Virus record (IMG/VR): IMGVR_UViG_3300022746_000058
Span: 1-20,892 of that record
Length of the DNA stretch: 20,892 nt
Reading direction: 5' to 3' (one strand)
Source: a virus
Shown here one piece after another: positions 6,647 through 14,260 of the stretch. The translations under genes and the position numbers were made by a program. Position 1 is the first letter of the stretch; each line of letters starts with the position of its first letter. The notes under the pieces are model-generated. The model saw nothing but the letters and a program-made list of their open reading frames with translations. It was not told the DNA's origin and made no database searches.

Positions 6647-7663
6647 ATGACTACTATCACCGAGAAAATCCTTAGCGGAATCAAACAAGCCTATACAGAA
6701 GGCAGCACAGTCTCCATCGACCTCAAGGAAGCGTCCTCGTTGACTGGTTCCGGTTCGGGTATTGGTGGTCGTGTTATCTTTGATGACGCATTCGCAACGC
6801 TGCGATATGCAAACCCTTTCCGTCAAGCTGCCCGCGTGGTGACAACTGACGGTTCTGATGAACAGTTCGTTGCCAAGACTGGTAACGCTGCTTATCAAAC
6901 GAATCCTTGGGGCTATCCAGTTCAGAATAACACTGGTACTCCCGGCACAAACACCTCGATCTGGCAATTGCCCGTTCGTGCTGTGACTGCACAGCTTCCC
7001 GTCCGTACAGCAGTTCTGTCGGATGTGAACAACTTGCAAAACACTTTGGTTGAAGACCTGATGTTGGAATTCTCGCAAATCGAAGGTGCTTCGATGGCGA
7101 TCAACAACGACCAAGCTGGCTCTACAACCACTTCCACTGGCGCAACATCTGGCCTTCGCGGTCTGGACATGTATACGTCTGGTTCAGAGGCTGCTTATGG
7201 CACTTCTGGCACTGCAATCACTGCTGGTATTCACACACTGGCTACAGTTGCACAAACCAGCGGTGGCGTGACCTATGACAACATTGTTGACATCGTGAAC
7301 GCTTTCCCAAGCCAATACTGGCCTCTTCCCGGCAACGCATGGCACATTCGTCCTTCCATGATTGACTCTCTGCGTAAGCTGAAAGACGGTCAAGGTTTGC
7401 CGCTGTTCGTGGAAACTGGTGATGACGATGGTGGTGCTGTAGCTTATATGTTCGGTTTCAAAGTTGTGCCGAACCCATATTTGTCTACCAGCTTCCCAAT
7501 TTATTTGGCAAACTGGCCTCGTTTCATGACAATCGGCGACAATGAGGAAATGTCGATTCAATTGTTTGAACAGACCACTCCCGGCTTCATGACCATCTAT
7601 GCTGAAAAGCGTGTTGTGTCTACTGTCCGTGATCCGTTTGCTGGCGCTCGTATGAGTGCTTAA
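6647..7663 (+). CDS. Second HK97-fold capsid protein (paralogue lacking the scaffold domain)
   Basis: The 338-residue protein aligns along its whole length with residues 107-449 of the preceding capsid protein. Matching blocks include SSLTGSGSGIGGR with SALTAGGDGKGGR, NTSIWQLPVRAVTAQLPVRT with NTSIWQIVLKDINVQFPIRT, NNDQAG with NNDQSG, GLRGLDMY with GLRGLDQY, and VRDPFAGAR with VRDPFAGVR. The N-terminal ~28 residues are unrelated to the 106-residue scaffold domain. Its own Shine-Dalgarno AGGA (6637-6640) is 6 bases before the ATG. The terminator just upstream suggests lower expression. A minor capsomer, such as a pentamer or vertex subunit comparable to T4 gp24 beside gp23, is the favoured inference. 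A redundant or variant capsid protein is the alternative. Confidence 0.88.
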   Translation: MTTITEKILSGIKQAYTEGSTVSIDLKEASSLTGSGSGIGGRVIFDDAFATLRYANPFRQAARVVTTDGSDEQFVAKTGNAAYQTNPWGYPVQNNTGTPGTNTSIWQLPVRAVTAQLPVRTAVLSDVNNLQNTLVEDLMLEFSQIEGASMAINNDQAGSTTTSTGATSGLRGLDMYTSGSEAAYGTSGTAITAGIHTLATVAQTSGGVTYDNIVDIVNAFPSQYWPLPGNAWHIRPSMIDSLRKLKDGQGLPLFVETGDDDGGAVAYMFGFKVVPNPYLSTSFPIYLANWPRFMTIGDNEEMSIQLFEQTTPGFMTIYAEKRVVSTVRDPFAGARMSA

Positions 7664-7673
7664 GAGGTGAAGT

Positions 7674-8345
7674 ATGGCTGCTGATAACGCTCTTTCCGGT
7701 CTGCCGTTTGGCGCACAAACGCGCAATCCGTTCAACTACACAAAGGTTGAGCAGATTGACCGCGATGTGGTTACGCCTTGGCTGACGCTGGATGAGATTA
7801 CACAGCATATCAACCTGTTTGAAGACGAAAGCCAAGATACATACCTCAAGAGCCTTGAACTGGCTACGCGCCAAGCAATTGAGGATTATCTTGGCCTGTC
7901 GATTTTCCCTGTGACGTACCGAGTTTGGTACGGACCAGAAAGCCTTGTGGCTTCTCCAACTTGCCTTGACCTTCCTGAAGTCAGCCAGAATCAGTATCCT
8001 GATTTGTCTGGTGTGGAAATCAATCGTGTGGCATTCTGGAGCGATGCAACGCCTCCTGTCCTGACTGTCATCAGCGACACTGAGTATTACTACGATGCAA
8101 GCGGCAACAAGGTCATCGTGTCGAGTCTGCCGACCAACATCAACAGCAGCATGACTGCGCCAATCATTGTTGAGTACACCACTGCTCCGAACCCGTTGCA
8201 GACGTACCCTGTGATTAAGCAAGCTGGTCTGCTGTTGTTCACGCACTTGTACAACAATCGTGCAAATGCTACTGAAACCAAACTGAAGGACATTCCGTTT
8301 GGTGTGACAACGCTGCTCCGTTCATACAAGCCATTGGTGATGTAA
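7674..8345 (+). CDS. Head-tail connector protein (HK97 gp6-like adaptor)
   Basis: This 223-residue protein probably forms the ring below the portal. The segment TPWLTLDEITQHINLFEDES followed by a helix LELATRQAIEDYLGL is the typical opening of gp6-like connectors, and the end (VIKQAGLLLFTHLYNNR...LLRSYKPLVM) is the family's C-terminal helix. The central part is a longer beta-rich insertion than in minimal gp6 proteins. GAGGTGA (7664-7670) lies just before the ATG. The stop overlaps the next start as TAATG. Confidence 0.82.
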   Translation: MAADNALSGLPFGAQTRNPFNYTKVEQIDRDVVTPWLTLDEITQHINLFEDESQDTYLKSLELATRQAIEDYLGLSIFPVTYRVWYGPESLVASPTCLDLPEVSQNQYPDLSGVEINRVAFWSDATPPVLTVISDTEYYYDASGNKVIVSSLPTNINSSMTAPIIVEYTTAPNPLQTYPVIKQAGLLLFTHLYNNRANATETKLKDIPFGVTTLLRSYKPLVM

Positions 8346-8689
8346 TGACAATCGCTCGTTTTGAGAACATCACGATCAACAATCTGGCTTTTGGAAAGTC
8401 GGATTTCGGTGAGCAATCGACCACGCAAACGGTGTGGTTTGGTACTCGCGCAAGGGTTGCTGATGTCGCAAACAGTGTGAAGATTGCGGACAGGTATCGT
8501 CTGTATCAGGATTTGGTCAATTTCACGTTGAACTACACTCCGAACATGAAGACGATTGTTGATAACCAGCAGTCGTATTCAATCACTTGGCGCGGTAACG
8601 ATTGGCGCATCACGGATGTTCGTGAATCGAATGACCGTATGCGCGTGACGTTGATGTGCTATCGTTCTGATCCAGTTACGGCGGTCTAA
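8345..8689 (+). CDS. Head-closure / head-tail joining protein (SPP1 gp16-like)
   Basis: The 114-residue beta-rich protein starts at the TAATG overlap with the connector gene. Its ending TWRGNDWRITDVRESNDRMRVTLMCYR matches the pattern of small head-closure proteins, where a conserved W-R-I-xx-V strand is followed by a final strand with a Cys or Arg. Size and position after the connector fit this role. Such proteins plug the connector after DNA filling and dock the tail. Assignment rests more on position than on motifs. Confidence 0.65.
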   Translation: MTIARFENITINNLAFGKSDFGEQSTTQTVWFGTRARVADVANSVKIADRYRLYQDLVNFTLNYTPNMKTIVDNQQSYSITWRGNDWRITDVRESNDRMRVTLMCYRSDPVTAV

Positions 8690-9109
8690 ATGGTCCAGCA
8701 ACTCAATGTCGTTGATTACGGTAAAGCGATTCAGTACCAACTGACGCAAATCGTCAATCCTGTGCCCGTGTATGCGGCGTTCAACAGGAACTTTGCCAAT
8801 CAGCCCAAGTTCATTACTTGGATGCTGCGTGATGTCCATCAGCCTGTGTATACGGGCCAGACAAAGGGCAACAAGGGCATTGACAGGCCGACATTTCAGA
8901 TTTCCATTTTCACTCAGCAGATTGAAGATGGATTCACAATTTCCAATCAAATTCTCCAGCAGTTGCATGGATATAGCGGTCAGTTTGGTTCGCCTTCTGA
9001 CGGTTTCTTCATCGCAAAAGCTGATGTTTTGTGGCTATATAACAGCTACAATAACGAAGAGAAGATGGCGCAAATCTATTTGGATTGCACCATTGACATC
9101 CCAGCTTAA
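8690..9109 (+). CDS. Tail terminator / tail completion protein
   Basis: The 139-residue protein follows directly after the head-closure stop. The opening has a helix typical of tail terminators (DYGKAIQYQLTQIV), then PVYAAFNRNF, a PTFQISIFTQQIEDGFTISNQILQQLHG core (strand plus helix) and a final strand MAQIYLDCTIDI. This alpha-beta layout and the position just before the tail tube gene match lambda gpU/HK97 gp11-type terminators, which cap the tail tube. No catalytic role is expected. Confidence 0.65.
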   Translation: MVQQLNVVDYGKAIQYQLTQIVNPVPVYAAFNRNFANQPKFITWMLRDVHQPVYTGQTKGNKGIDRPTFQISIFTQQIEDGFTISNQILQQLHGYSGQFGSPSDGFFIAKADVLWLYNSYNNEEKMAQIYLDCTIDIPA

Positions 9110-9147
9110 AACAAGATAATTGTTCAACTCTTTAAAGGAAGCTCAAA

Positions 9148-9672
9148 ATGGCTCTGATTAACAAAGTCTTGCCCGGTTACGTTGCTACGCTGTGGTGTCA
9201 AACCGGCTCTAACCCTACTGCTCTGACAGATACCCAACTGGGTACTTGGACAGGTCAAGTTGCTGACATTATCGGTACGTCTGCTGGCGGCACTGGCACT
9301 GATGGCGAACAGATTCCTGTGGAAGCAGTCCCCGCCTTCGGTTCTGATGACGCTTTTGCAGCTTACTCGGTTGCTGGTGCTCGTACTGGTGCAAAGATCA
9401 CTACCCAAAACCAAGTGACTTCTTTGACCATCACTGCCGCATGGAACCCTGCTGATCCTGCTCAGTTGCTGATGCGTGCTGACGGCACAAGCGGTACGAT
9501 CATCCGTACCTATGTTGTTGCTGTGTATGACGGCACTGACACTGTGGCATACGCCTTCAATGGTCGCGTTGGTGGCCTGAAGTGGGACATGTCTCCTACT
9601 GCTGAAGGTAAATTTGAATTCACCATCCATCCGGTTGGTGGCAACAGCTACGGTTGGTCGAACAACGCTTAA
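9148..9672 (+). CDS. Major tail tube protein
   Basis: The 174-residue beta-rich protein would polymerise into the tail tube around the tape measure. It has repeated TVTSLTIT-like strands (NQVTSLTITAAWNPADPAQ) and a DGTDTVAYAFNGRVGGLKWD stretch typical of siphovirus tube proteins, where a surface beta hairpin is followed by the ring-forming sheet. AAAGGA (9134-9139) lies 8 bases before the ATG. It sits between the tail terminator and the chaperone genes, and a hairpin follows the stop, as after the capsid gene. Confidence 0.82.
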   Translation: MALINKVLPGYVATLWCQTGSNPTALTDTQLGTWTGQVADIIGTSAGGTGTDGEQIPVEAVPAFGSDDAFAAYSVAGARTGAKITTQNQVTSLTITAAWNPADPAQLLMRADGTSGTIIRTYVVAVYDGTDTVAYAFNGRVGGLKWDMSPTAEGKFEFTIHPVGGNSYGWSNNA

Positions 9673-9679
9673 AAAGCGC

Positions 9680-9709
9680 AAAGCCCCAGTGTTGGCGCAC
9701 TGAGGCTTT
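9680..9709 (+). terminator. Terminator-like hairpin after the tail tube gene
   Basis: AAAGCC (9680-9685) pairs with GGCTTT (9704-9709), and CAGTG (9687-9691) with CACTG (9698-9702), separated by one C-A mismatch and closed by a 6-base loop. Only three Ts plus an interrupted T run follow, so it may be a weak terminator or an RNA 3'-end stabiliser. Its place after a highly expressed gene parallels the capsid terminator. Confidence 0.45.
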
Positions 9710-9737
9710 ACTTCCCATGACGTTAATGGAGAACGAA

Positions 9738-10286
9738 ATGAGCGAAACAATTGTATTGAAAAAACAATGTGGTACATGCAAAGAGACAAAAGAAATTTTG
9801 TGTTTTTCTGCAAATCCACAAGGCAAATATGGTTTGTCTAGCAGATGCAAATCTTGTGACAAGTTGTATTATCAGAAAAATGCAGAAAAAATAAAACAAA
9901 ACGCCAAACAATGGAAAGCAAACAATTTGCAAAAAGTTCTTGAGCAAAAGAAGAATCATTATTCTAAAAATAGTGATGTCTACAAATCAAGAGCAAGAAG
10001 CTGGGAATCTTTGAATAAAGAAAAACATGCCGAGTTGTCGTACTTTTATTGCGCCAAAAGAAGATCGCACAAAAAAACATGCACTCCATCTTGGGCGAAT
10101 CTTGAGGCAATTAAAGAAATTTATGCAAAGGCGTCAAGAATGAGAAAGAATGGATTTGATGTTGAAGTTGACCACATCATTCCTTTGATAAATAATAAGG
10201 TTTGTGGGCTTCATGTTCCAGAAAATCTTATGATTATCACAAAACAAGAAAACAGAAAAAAACACAATCAATTTTTAATAGAATAA
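9738..10286 (+). CDS. HNH endonuclease, probably a mobile (homing-type) insertion
   Basis: Start ATG 9738 (182 residues) is chosen because GGAGA (9728-9732) lies 5 bases upstream; the frame also runs back to ATG 9654 but that part overlaps the tube gene and the hairpin. N-terminal zinc ligands are CGTC (11-14) and CKSC (37-40). The HNH core near the C-terminus reads VDHIIPL (144-150), GLHVPENLMII (157-167) and ENRKKHNQ (171-178), with His146, Asn163 and Asn177 as the candidate metal and catalytic residues. The middle is Lys/Asn-rich and likely helical, suited to DNA binding. The gene is plainly more A-rich than its neighbours: bases 9901-9960 are 20 G+C of 60, against 33 of 60 at 9541-9600. 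It sits between tail genes in the same direction, as free-standing homing nucleases do. Confidence 0.85.
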   Translation: MSETIVLKKQCGTCKETKEILCFSANPQGKYGLSSRCKSCDKLYYQKNAEKIKQNAKQWKANNLQKVLEQKKNHYSKNSDVYKSRARSWESLNKEKHAELSYFYCAKRRSHKKTCTPSWANLEAIKEIYAKASRMRKNGFDVEVDHIIPLINNKVCGLHVPENLMIITKQENRKKHNQFLIE

Positions 10287-10288
10287 AT

Positions 10289-10519
10289 ATGACAAAAGAC
10301 GACAAAAAATCAAGTTTAGACCTCTTACATTTTTTGCTTCTTCAATCAAGTGAAAGAAAAGATTGGTTTAGCTTTTCAACTCAAAGAATTACGGCGGTTG
10401 CGCTATCTCATGAAATTGCAGCCAAACATGCAGATAAACTGACTCCAACAGAGGCGGTGGACTATGCTGTCGAACTGAATCAAGAGATTTACAACAAGAT
10501 TATCAACAACAGGAAATGA
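10289..10519 (+). CDS. Small hypothetical protein next to the HNH gene
   Basis: The 76-residue product begins MTKDDKKSSLDLLHFLLLQ and ends ELNQEIYNKIINNRK; it is charged and mostly helical by eye. ATG 10289 starts 3 bases after the HNH stop with no clear Shine-Dalgarno, suggesting coupled translation. An upstream in-frame ATG (10202) overlaps the HNH gene and is less likely. The stop is followed one base later by the chaperone ATG. I do not recognise a family. It may belong to the native tail operon, as a small protein before the chaperone, or have arrived with the HNH gene. Confidence 0.55.
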   Translation: MTKDDKKSSLDLLHFLLLQSSERKDWFSFSTQRITAVALSHEIAAKHADKLTPTEAVDYAVELNQEIYNKIINNRK

Positions 10520-10520
10520 C

Positions 10521-10976
10521 ATGACAAGGCTCGGAGCAGCATTTAAGAATTCACAAGACCTGCGGATCAAGACGTTTGAGATTGCAGGTCAAACCTTTCG
10601 CGTCCGTATTCCTTTGACCAAGGAAATGGAAGCGATTGAAGAGCGTGTCAAAGAAGTCGATCAGGCAAAGTTTGATGAACGCTATGAAAAATTGGTCGCT
10701 GGGTTCGATAAGAATATCGAGACAGCAGGCGTGGTCTTCACTGATGATGATGTCATCGTTGATGGTCGCTCCACAAAAGATGTGGTTCGTATTGGCCTTC
10801 AATTTGAAGCCCGTGTGGTCGAATTCATCCGGTTGCTGGTCCCACAAGAGGGGACCTTGGATGATCTGACATACGAAGAGATTGAAGCCGAGTGGCCTTT
10901 GTCCGTCCAGATTGAAATCGTGGGCAAGATTGGCGATGCCATCCAGCCCGGATACAAGGACGAGCGAAAAAACTAA
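10521..10976 (+). CDS. Tail assembly chaperone, short form (gpG-like)
   Basis: The 151-residue protein occupies the lambda G position between tail tube and tape measure. It opens with an alpha-beta region (KTFEIAGQTFRVRIPLTKEMEAIEERV), typical of chaperones with a tube-like beta fold, and ends in DERKN just before TAA. AGGAA (10511-10515) is 5 bases before the ATG. The final codons lie on a -1 slippery heptamer, so a fraction of ribosomes should continue into the T domain. In lambda, G and GT coat the tape measure until the tube polymerises (family knowledge). Confidence 0.82.
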   Translation: MTRLGAAFKNSQDLRIKTFEIAGQTFRVRIPLTKEMEAIEERVKEVDQAKFDERYEKLVAGFDKNIETAGVVFTDDDVIVDGRSTKDVVRIGLQFEARVVEFIRLLVPQEGTLDDLTYEEIEAEWPLSVQIEIVGKIGDAIQPGYKDERKN

Positions 10977-11317
10977 TACAGGACATTCGTCGCCAAGCTA
11001 GGGCTTATGTCTATGCTCACGGCGGGTGTCCTGACGAGATTCCAGTGGATGACATGCGATCCATTGAAATCATGTTGTCTGATGGTATGCTTGGACCCAA
11101 GGCGGTGCTTCTGGCCTTGAGTTGTTTGACCACAGGCAACCTGAACGCGAAAATACAGAAAACAGCTACGCCCTTCAAGATGCAGGACGTATTGCCGTCA
11201 ACACACGATTACATTGTTCCACCTCTTTCCGAGGAACAGAAGCGAGAACAGGCCAACACCAACTTGTTGTCCTTCATTGCCATGAAACCGGGGTCGGAGG
11301 CTTACATAAAGGCGTGA
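10521..11317 (+). CDS. Tail assembly chaperone, -1 frameshift fusion (gpGT-like)
   Basis: Slippage by one base on A AAA AAC (10967-10973) skips TAA 10974-10976 and continues at CTA 10973-10975. The new frame is open to TGA 11315-11317, adding 114 residues for a 265-residue fusion: DERKN is followed by LIQDIRRQARAYVYAHGG and so on. The T part contains CPDEIPVDDMRSIEIMLSDG and ends GSEAYIKA. It is the expected partner domain that contacts the tail tube protein. The frame is open between the slip site and the first T-domain ATG (11045), which agrees with a frameshift origin. Confidence 0.85.
10967..10973 (+). other. Programmed -1 ribosomal frameshift site (A AAA AAC)
   Basis: Six As and a C are in the correct phase: the zero-frame codons are CGA AAA AAC TAA. 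This is a canonical X XXY YYZ heptamer directly before the stop, in the gene position where tailed phages conserve such sites. No obvious downstream pseudoknot was seen by eye. Confidence 0.9.
11045..11317 (+). CDS. T domain of the tail assembly chaperone (stand-alone ORF, expressed mainly by frameshift)
   Basis: The first ATG in the T frame would give 90 residues, but it lacks a convincing Shine-Dalgarno sequence, and conserved-looking sequence (RRQARAYVYAHGG) lies upstream in the same frame. It is therefore best read as the downstream part of the fusion at 10521-11317. The stop is one base before the gp10-like ATG. Confidence 0.45.
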   Translation: MDDMRSIEIMLSDGMLGPKAVLLALSCLTTGNLNAKIQKTATPFKMQDVLPSTHDYIVPPLSEEQKREQANTNLLSFIAMKPGSEAYIKA

Positions 11318-11318
11318 C

Positions 11319-11798
11319 ATGGCAACTGAGATTTTTCGGATAGAAGGTTTGGAAGAGCTTGAGTCCAAACTTTCCGATCTGATGGCTCTTGGAAGAGCAG
11401 ATACAGTTGCCCGTCAAACCTTGGTTAAAGCCGCCAAGGATGCGATGGAGCCTGTCTACAACGAGGTTCTGACCACGGTTCCTGTCGGCACAAAAGCCCG
11501 TGACGAGAAGAATCCGATCCACATGCGGGATACGGTCAAAGTCACGGCACGAATTCCTAACGAAACAGATAGAAAGTCCCTGATGGTCAATCAGACCGAT
11601 GTGGCTATTGCTGTCGTTTCAGTCAAAAAATCAGCAGTCTCTTTGGCCCAAGAATTCGGGACAAAGAAGATTCCTGCTCAGTCTTTTTTGCGTCCAGCCA
11701 TATCCAAACACAGGGATAATGTGGTCAGCATTTTCAAAGAAAACTTGGTTGAATACATCAACACAGTGGCGGCTAAACAAGCCCGGAGGAAGAAATAA
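11319..11798 (+). CDS. HK97 gp10-like tail completion protein
   Basis: The 159-residue protein carries the gp10 family pattern: an opening IEGLEELESKLSDL, a central PVGTKARDEKNP/MRDTV segment where others have a VDTG-R-LRDS motif, and near the end SLAQEFGTKKIPAQSFLRPAI, the family signature. These proteins act at the head-tail or tail-end junction. In most HK97-like phages the gene lies before the tail tube; here it sits between the chaperone and the tape measure, which is unusual. Its last base overlaps the tape measure start. Confidence 0.82.
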   Translation: MATEIFRIEGLEELESKLSDLMALGRADTVARQTLVKAAKDAMEPVYNEVLTTVPVGTKARDEKNPIHMRDTVKVTARIPNETDRKSLMVNQTDVAIAVVSVKKSAVSLAQEFGTKKIPAQSFLRPAISKHRDNVVSIFKENLVEYINTVAAKQARRKK

Positions 11799-14260
11799 TG
11801 GCTTCTCAATACCTAGCCAGACTTGGCATTGTTCTTGGCGTTGACAGCGGTGAGCTTGTTACGGGGATTGACGCTGCCAAAAAACAATTCAAAGAATTTT
11901 CCAATCAAGTTGAGAAAGATACCAAGGCTGCTTTGCGTGAGGTTTCTGCGCTCAAAGATGCTACTGAAGACTATGGCAAGACTCTAACAAAAGTCGAGCA
12001 GATTGAGCGTGAAATCAGCAAGGGCCGCTTTATGTATGCGGCTCAGAACACAAAAGACATGTTGCTTGCTGAAGCAAAAGCCTATGACGCAAAAGCGGCA
12101 TCCATGAAGAAGATGAGTGGTGCAATGTCTGAGCAGCAAAAGTTGCAAGTGACATATCAGCTTACCGACTTCTTTACACAGATTGCCAGCGGTCAGAACG
12201 CGATGATTGCCTTCATTCAGCAAGGTGGTCAGTTGAAAGATTCGATGGGCGGTGTTGGCAATGCTTTCCGCGCTGTGCTTTCTTTGTTCTCTCCATTTAA
12301 GTTGGCTCTTGGAGGCATCATTGGTAGCTTTGCTGCGCTTGCTTATGCGGCATACAAGGCTGATGAAGAGATTGATAACTTCAACAAAACCATTGCGCTG
12401 ACTGGCAACTATTCTGGTGTAACTCTTGAGAAGTGGCGCAGCCTTTCCAAAGAAATGGCTCAGGCCAGTGGAACATCAATCAGCACTGCAAAAGATGCTT
12501 TGATGGGCTTAATGGAGTCTGGGAAGTTCACGGAAGAGTCCATTGGTGCGGCTGAACGTGCTGTGCTTACATATGCTCGGGTTGCAGGAATCTCTGGTGC
12601 TGATGCAGCAAAAGCATTGTCTGGTGCTCTTAGTGGCTCAGCTTCTGAGGCAAAGTCACTCAATGACAAGATGAATTTCTTGACTCTTGAGCAGTACAAG
12701 AACATTGAATCGCTTGAGAAACTTGGAAAGACTCAAGAGGCCGCAAAAGAGATTTCTATTGCCTTGACAACCAAACTTGAGCAGCAAGCCCGTGGCGTTG
12801 GGATGCTTCAAGAAAAATGGCGTTTCCTGCAAAAGACTTTTAGCGATTGGTGGGACTCTACCAAAGAAGCTCTTTCTGGCCCGACCATTGAGCAAAATAT
12901 CGCTGCATTGACAAAGCAGATTGATACTTTGAATGAAAGCATGATGCAACATACGTTGTTCAATGCTTTGTTCAAGGAAGGCAACTTCAAAAACCTTCAA
13001 GCACTCAAAGATCAAAAAGAGGCTTTGCTTGAGATTGTTCGTTTGCGTAGTCGTTCGGATGCAGCAAAAGATGTTGGCACATCCAAGGAGGAAATCAATC
13101 TTTGGGATAAAGCTGGCGGTCTTGCTGGCTATAAGAAGATTGCGGAAGAAGTTGAGAAGGCAAAGACAGACGCAAGGTTCAAGGCGCGTATGGCTAATGC
13201 ATCTGAAGAGATGCAGATTGAACTGGAGCTTGCTCGAAAAATTGAGCAAGCCAAAAACGAAGAGCGTAAAAAGAACGAAGAGACTTTTAATCAGTACGCT
13301 GGTGAAACAGAAAAATTGCGTCAGAGCAAAATTTCTGAAGCTGTTGCTGAAGCTGAAAAGAAACGTGTTGAACTCCGTAAGAAAAGATTTATTCAAGAGC
13401 TTGATGCTGAGATTGCTGCATTGCGTCATCAAGAAGAATTTGAGAATCAATTGAATCAAAAGAAAATTGATGCCAAATTAAAGGTATTTCGTGAGACTGA
13501 AACATCAAAAGATGAGGTCAAGTATCAGTCTGATTTGTTGCATCTCCAGATGGAAATGATTGGTGCAACTGAAAAGGAAAAGAGCATTGCCGAAGAGAAG
13601 CTGAAGATTGAAAAAGAGATTGCTCAATGGAAGCGAAGCGAAGAGTATGGTCTTCTCTCCAAAGAAGATCAGGATTACTACGAGAAGCAAAAGCGTGGAG
13701 TTTCTGAAGCTCGTATTGAAAACCTGAAGTTCATGGAATCGCTTAAGTACATGCAAGGCATGTATGACGCTGTATGGAGCAACATGTCTTCTGCCATCGA
13801 AAACTTTGTCCGCACTGGCAAGTTCAGCATCAAGGATTTCACTCGTAGTGTCATTCAAGACATGCTCATCATGAACATGAAGCTGCAAGCCATGACGTTG
13901 TTGCGTGGGCTGCTTGGTAGCTTTTTTGCTGGAGCATCTGCAAATCCAAGTCAATATGCTTTGAATTTCAGTGGCGTTAAATTGGGTCCGGGACATGCTG
14001 CTGGTGGGCCGGTTGATGCTGGGACGGCATATCCTGTTGGCGAAAAAGGACCCGAGCTTTTTATTCCACGATCTGCCGGGACAATCATTCCAAACAACCA
14101 ACTTGCTGGTATGGGCGGCTCTACAACTGTGAACAATACATATATCAATGCGATTGATACCAAGTCGTTTGAGCAGCGTTTGCTGGAAAGCTCAAACACC
14201 ATTTGGGCTGCAAACACATATGCAAACAAGTCATTGGCCTCTAACGGGAGAAGGGCATGA
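11798..14260 (+). CDS. Tape measure protein, lambda gpH-like
   Basis: The 820-residue protein sets tail length and is probably ejected into the host envelope. The N-terminal part has the TMP_2-type block QLTDFFTQIASGQNAMIAF followed by GGQLKDSMGGVGNAFRAV, then a hydrophobic segment FKLALGGIIGSFAALAYAAY (about 167-186) able to span a membrane. Residues about 440-615 are charged coiled coil rich in Lys and Glu. The lambda-type C-terminal domain (about 627-711) includes WSNMSSAIENFVRTGKFSIKD, and GGPVDAGTAYPVGEKGPELF follows, typical of tape measure ends. At roughly 1.5 A per residue the tail would be about 120 nm, so a siphovirus. GGAGGA (11785-11790) gives strong initiation. Confidence 0.93.
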   Translation: MASQYLARLGIVLGVDSGELVTGIDAAKKQFKEFSNQVEKDTKAALREVSALKDATEDYGKTLTKVEQIEREISKGRFMYAAQNTKDMLLAEAKAYDAKAASMKKMSGAMSEQQKLQVTYQLTDFFTQIASGQNAMIAFIQQGGQLKDSMGGVGNAFRAVLSLFSPFKLALGGIIGSFAALAYAAYKADEEIDNFNKTIALTGNYSGVTLEKWRSLSKEMAQASGTSISTAKDALMGLMESGKFTEESIGAAERAVLTYARVAGISGADAAKALSGALSGSASEAKSLNDKMNFLTLEQYKNIESLEKLGKTQEAAKEISIALTTKLEQQARGVGMLQEKWRFLQKTFSDWWDSTKEALSGPTIEQNIAALTKQIDTLNESMMQHTLFNALFKEGNFKNLQALKDQKEALLEIVRLRSRSDAAKDVGTSKEEINLWDKAGGLAGYKKIAEEVEKAKTDARFKARMANASEEMQIELELARKIEQAKNEERKKNEETFNQYAGETEKLRQSKISEAVAEAEKKRVELRKKRFIQELDAEIAALRHQEEFENQLNQKKIDAKLKVFRETETSKDEVKYQSDLLHLQMEMIGATEKEKSIAEEKLKIEKEIAQWKRSEEYGLLSKEDQDYYEKQKRGVSEARIENLKFMESLKYMQGMYDAVWSNMSSAIENFVRTGKFSIKDFTRSVIQDMLIMNMKLQAMTLLRGLLGSFFAGASANPSQYALNFSGVKLGPGHAAGGPVDAGTAYPVGEKGPELFIPRSAGTIIPNNQLAGMGGSTTVNNTYINAIDTKSFEQRLLESSNTIWAANTYANKSLASNGRRA

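Noticed and set aside
9654-9737. Upstream extension of the HNH protein to ATG 9654
   Set aside because: It would overlap the tube gene and read through the hairpin; ATG 9738 has a well-placed ribosome site and begins right before the zinc-binding part.
11879-11885. Another AAAAAAC run in the tape measure gene (and similar ones in the portal and HNH genes)
   Set aside because: The reading phase is AAA AAA CAA or AAA AAA CAG, not X XXY YYZ, and no stop or useful -1 frame follows.
12656-13459. A 267-codon antisense frame opposite the tape measure gene
   Set aside because: It is rich in Phe, Leu and Ser because it reads the complement of Lys/Glu-rich coiled coil; not a credible gene.
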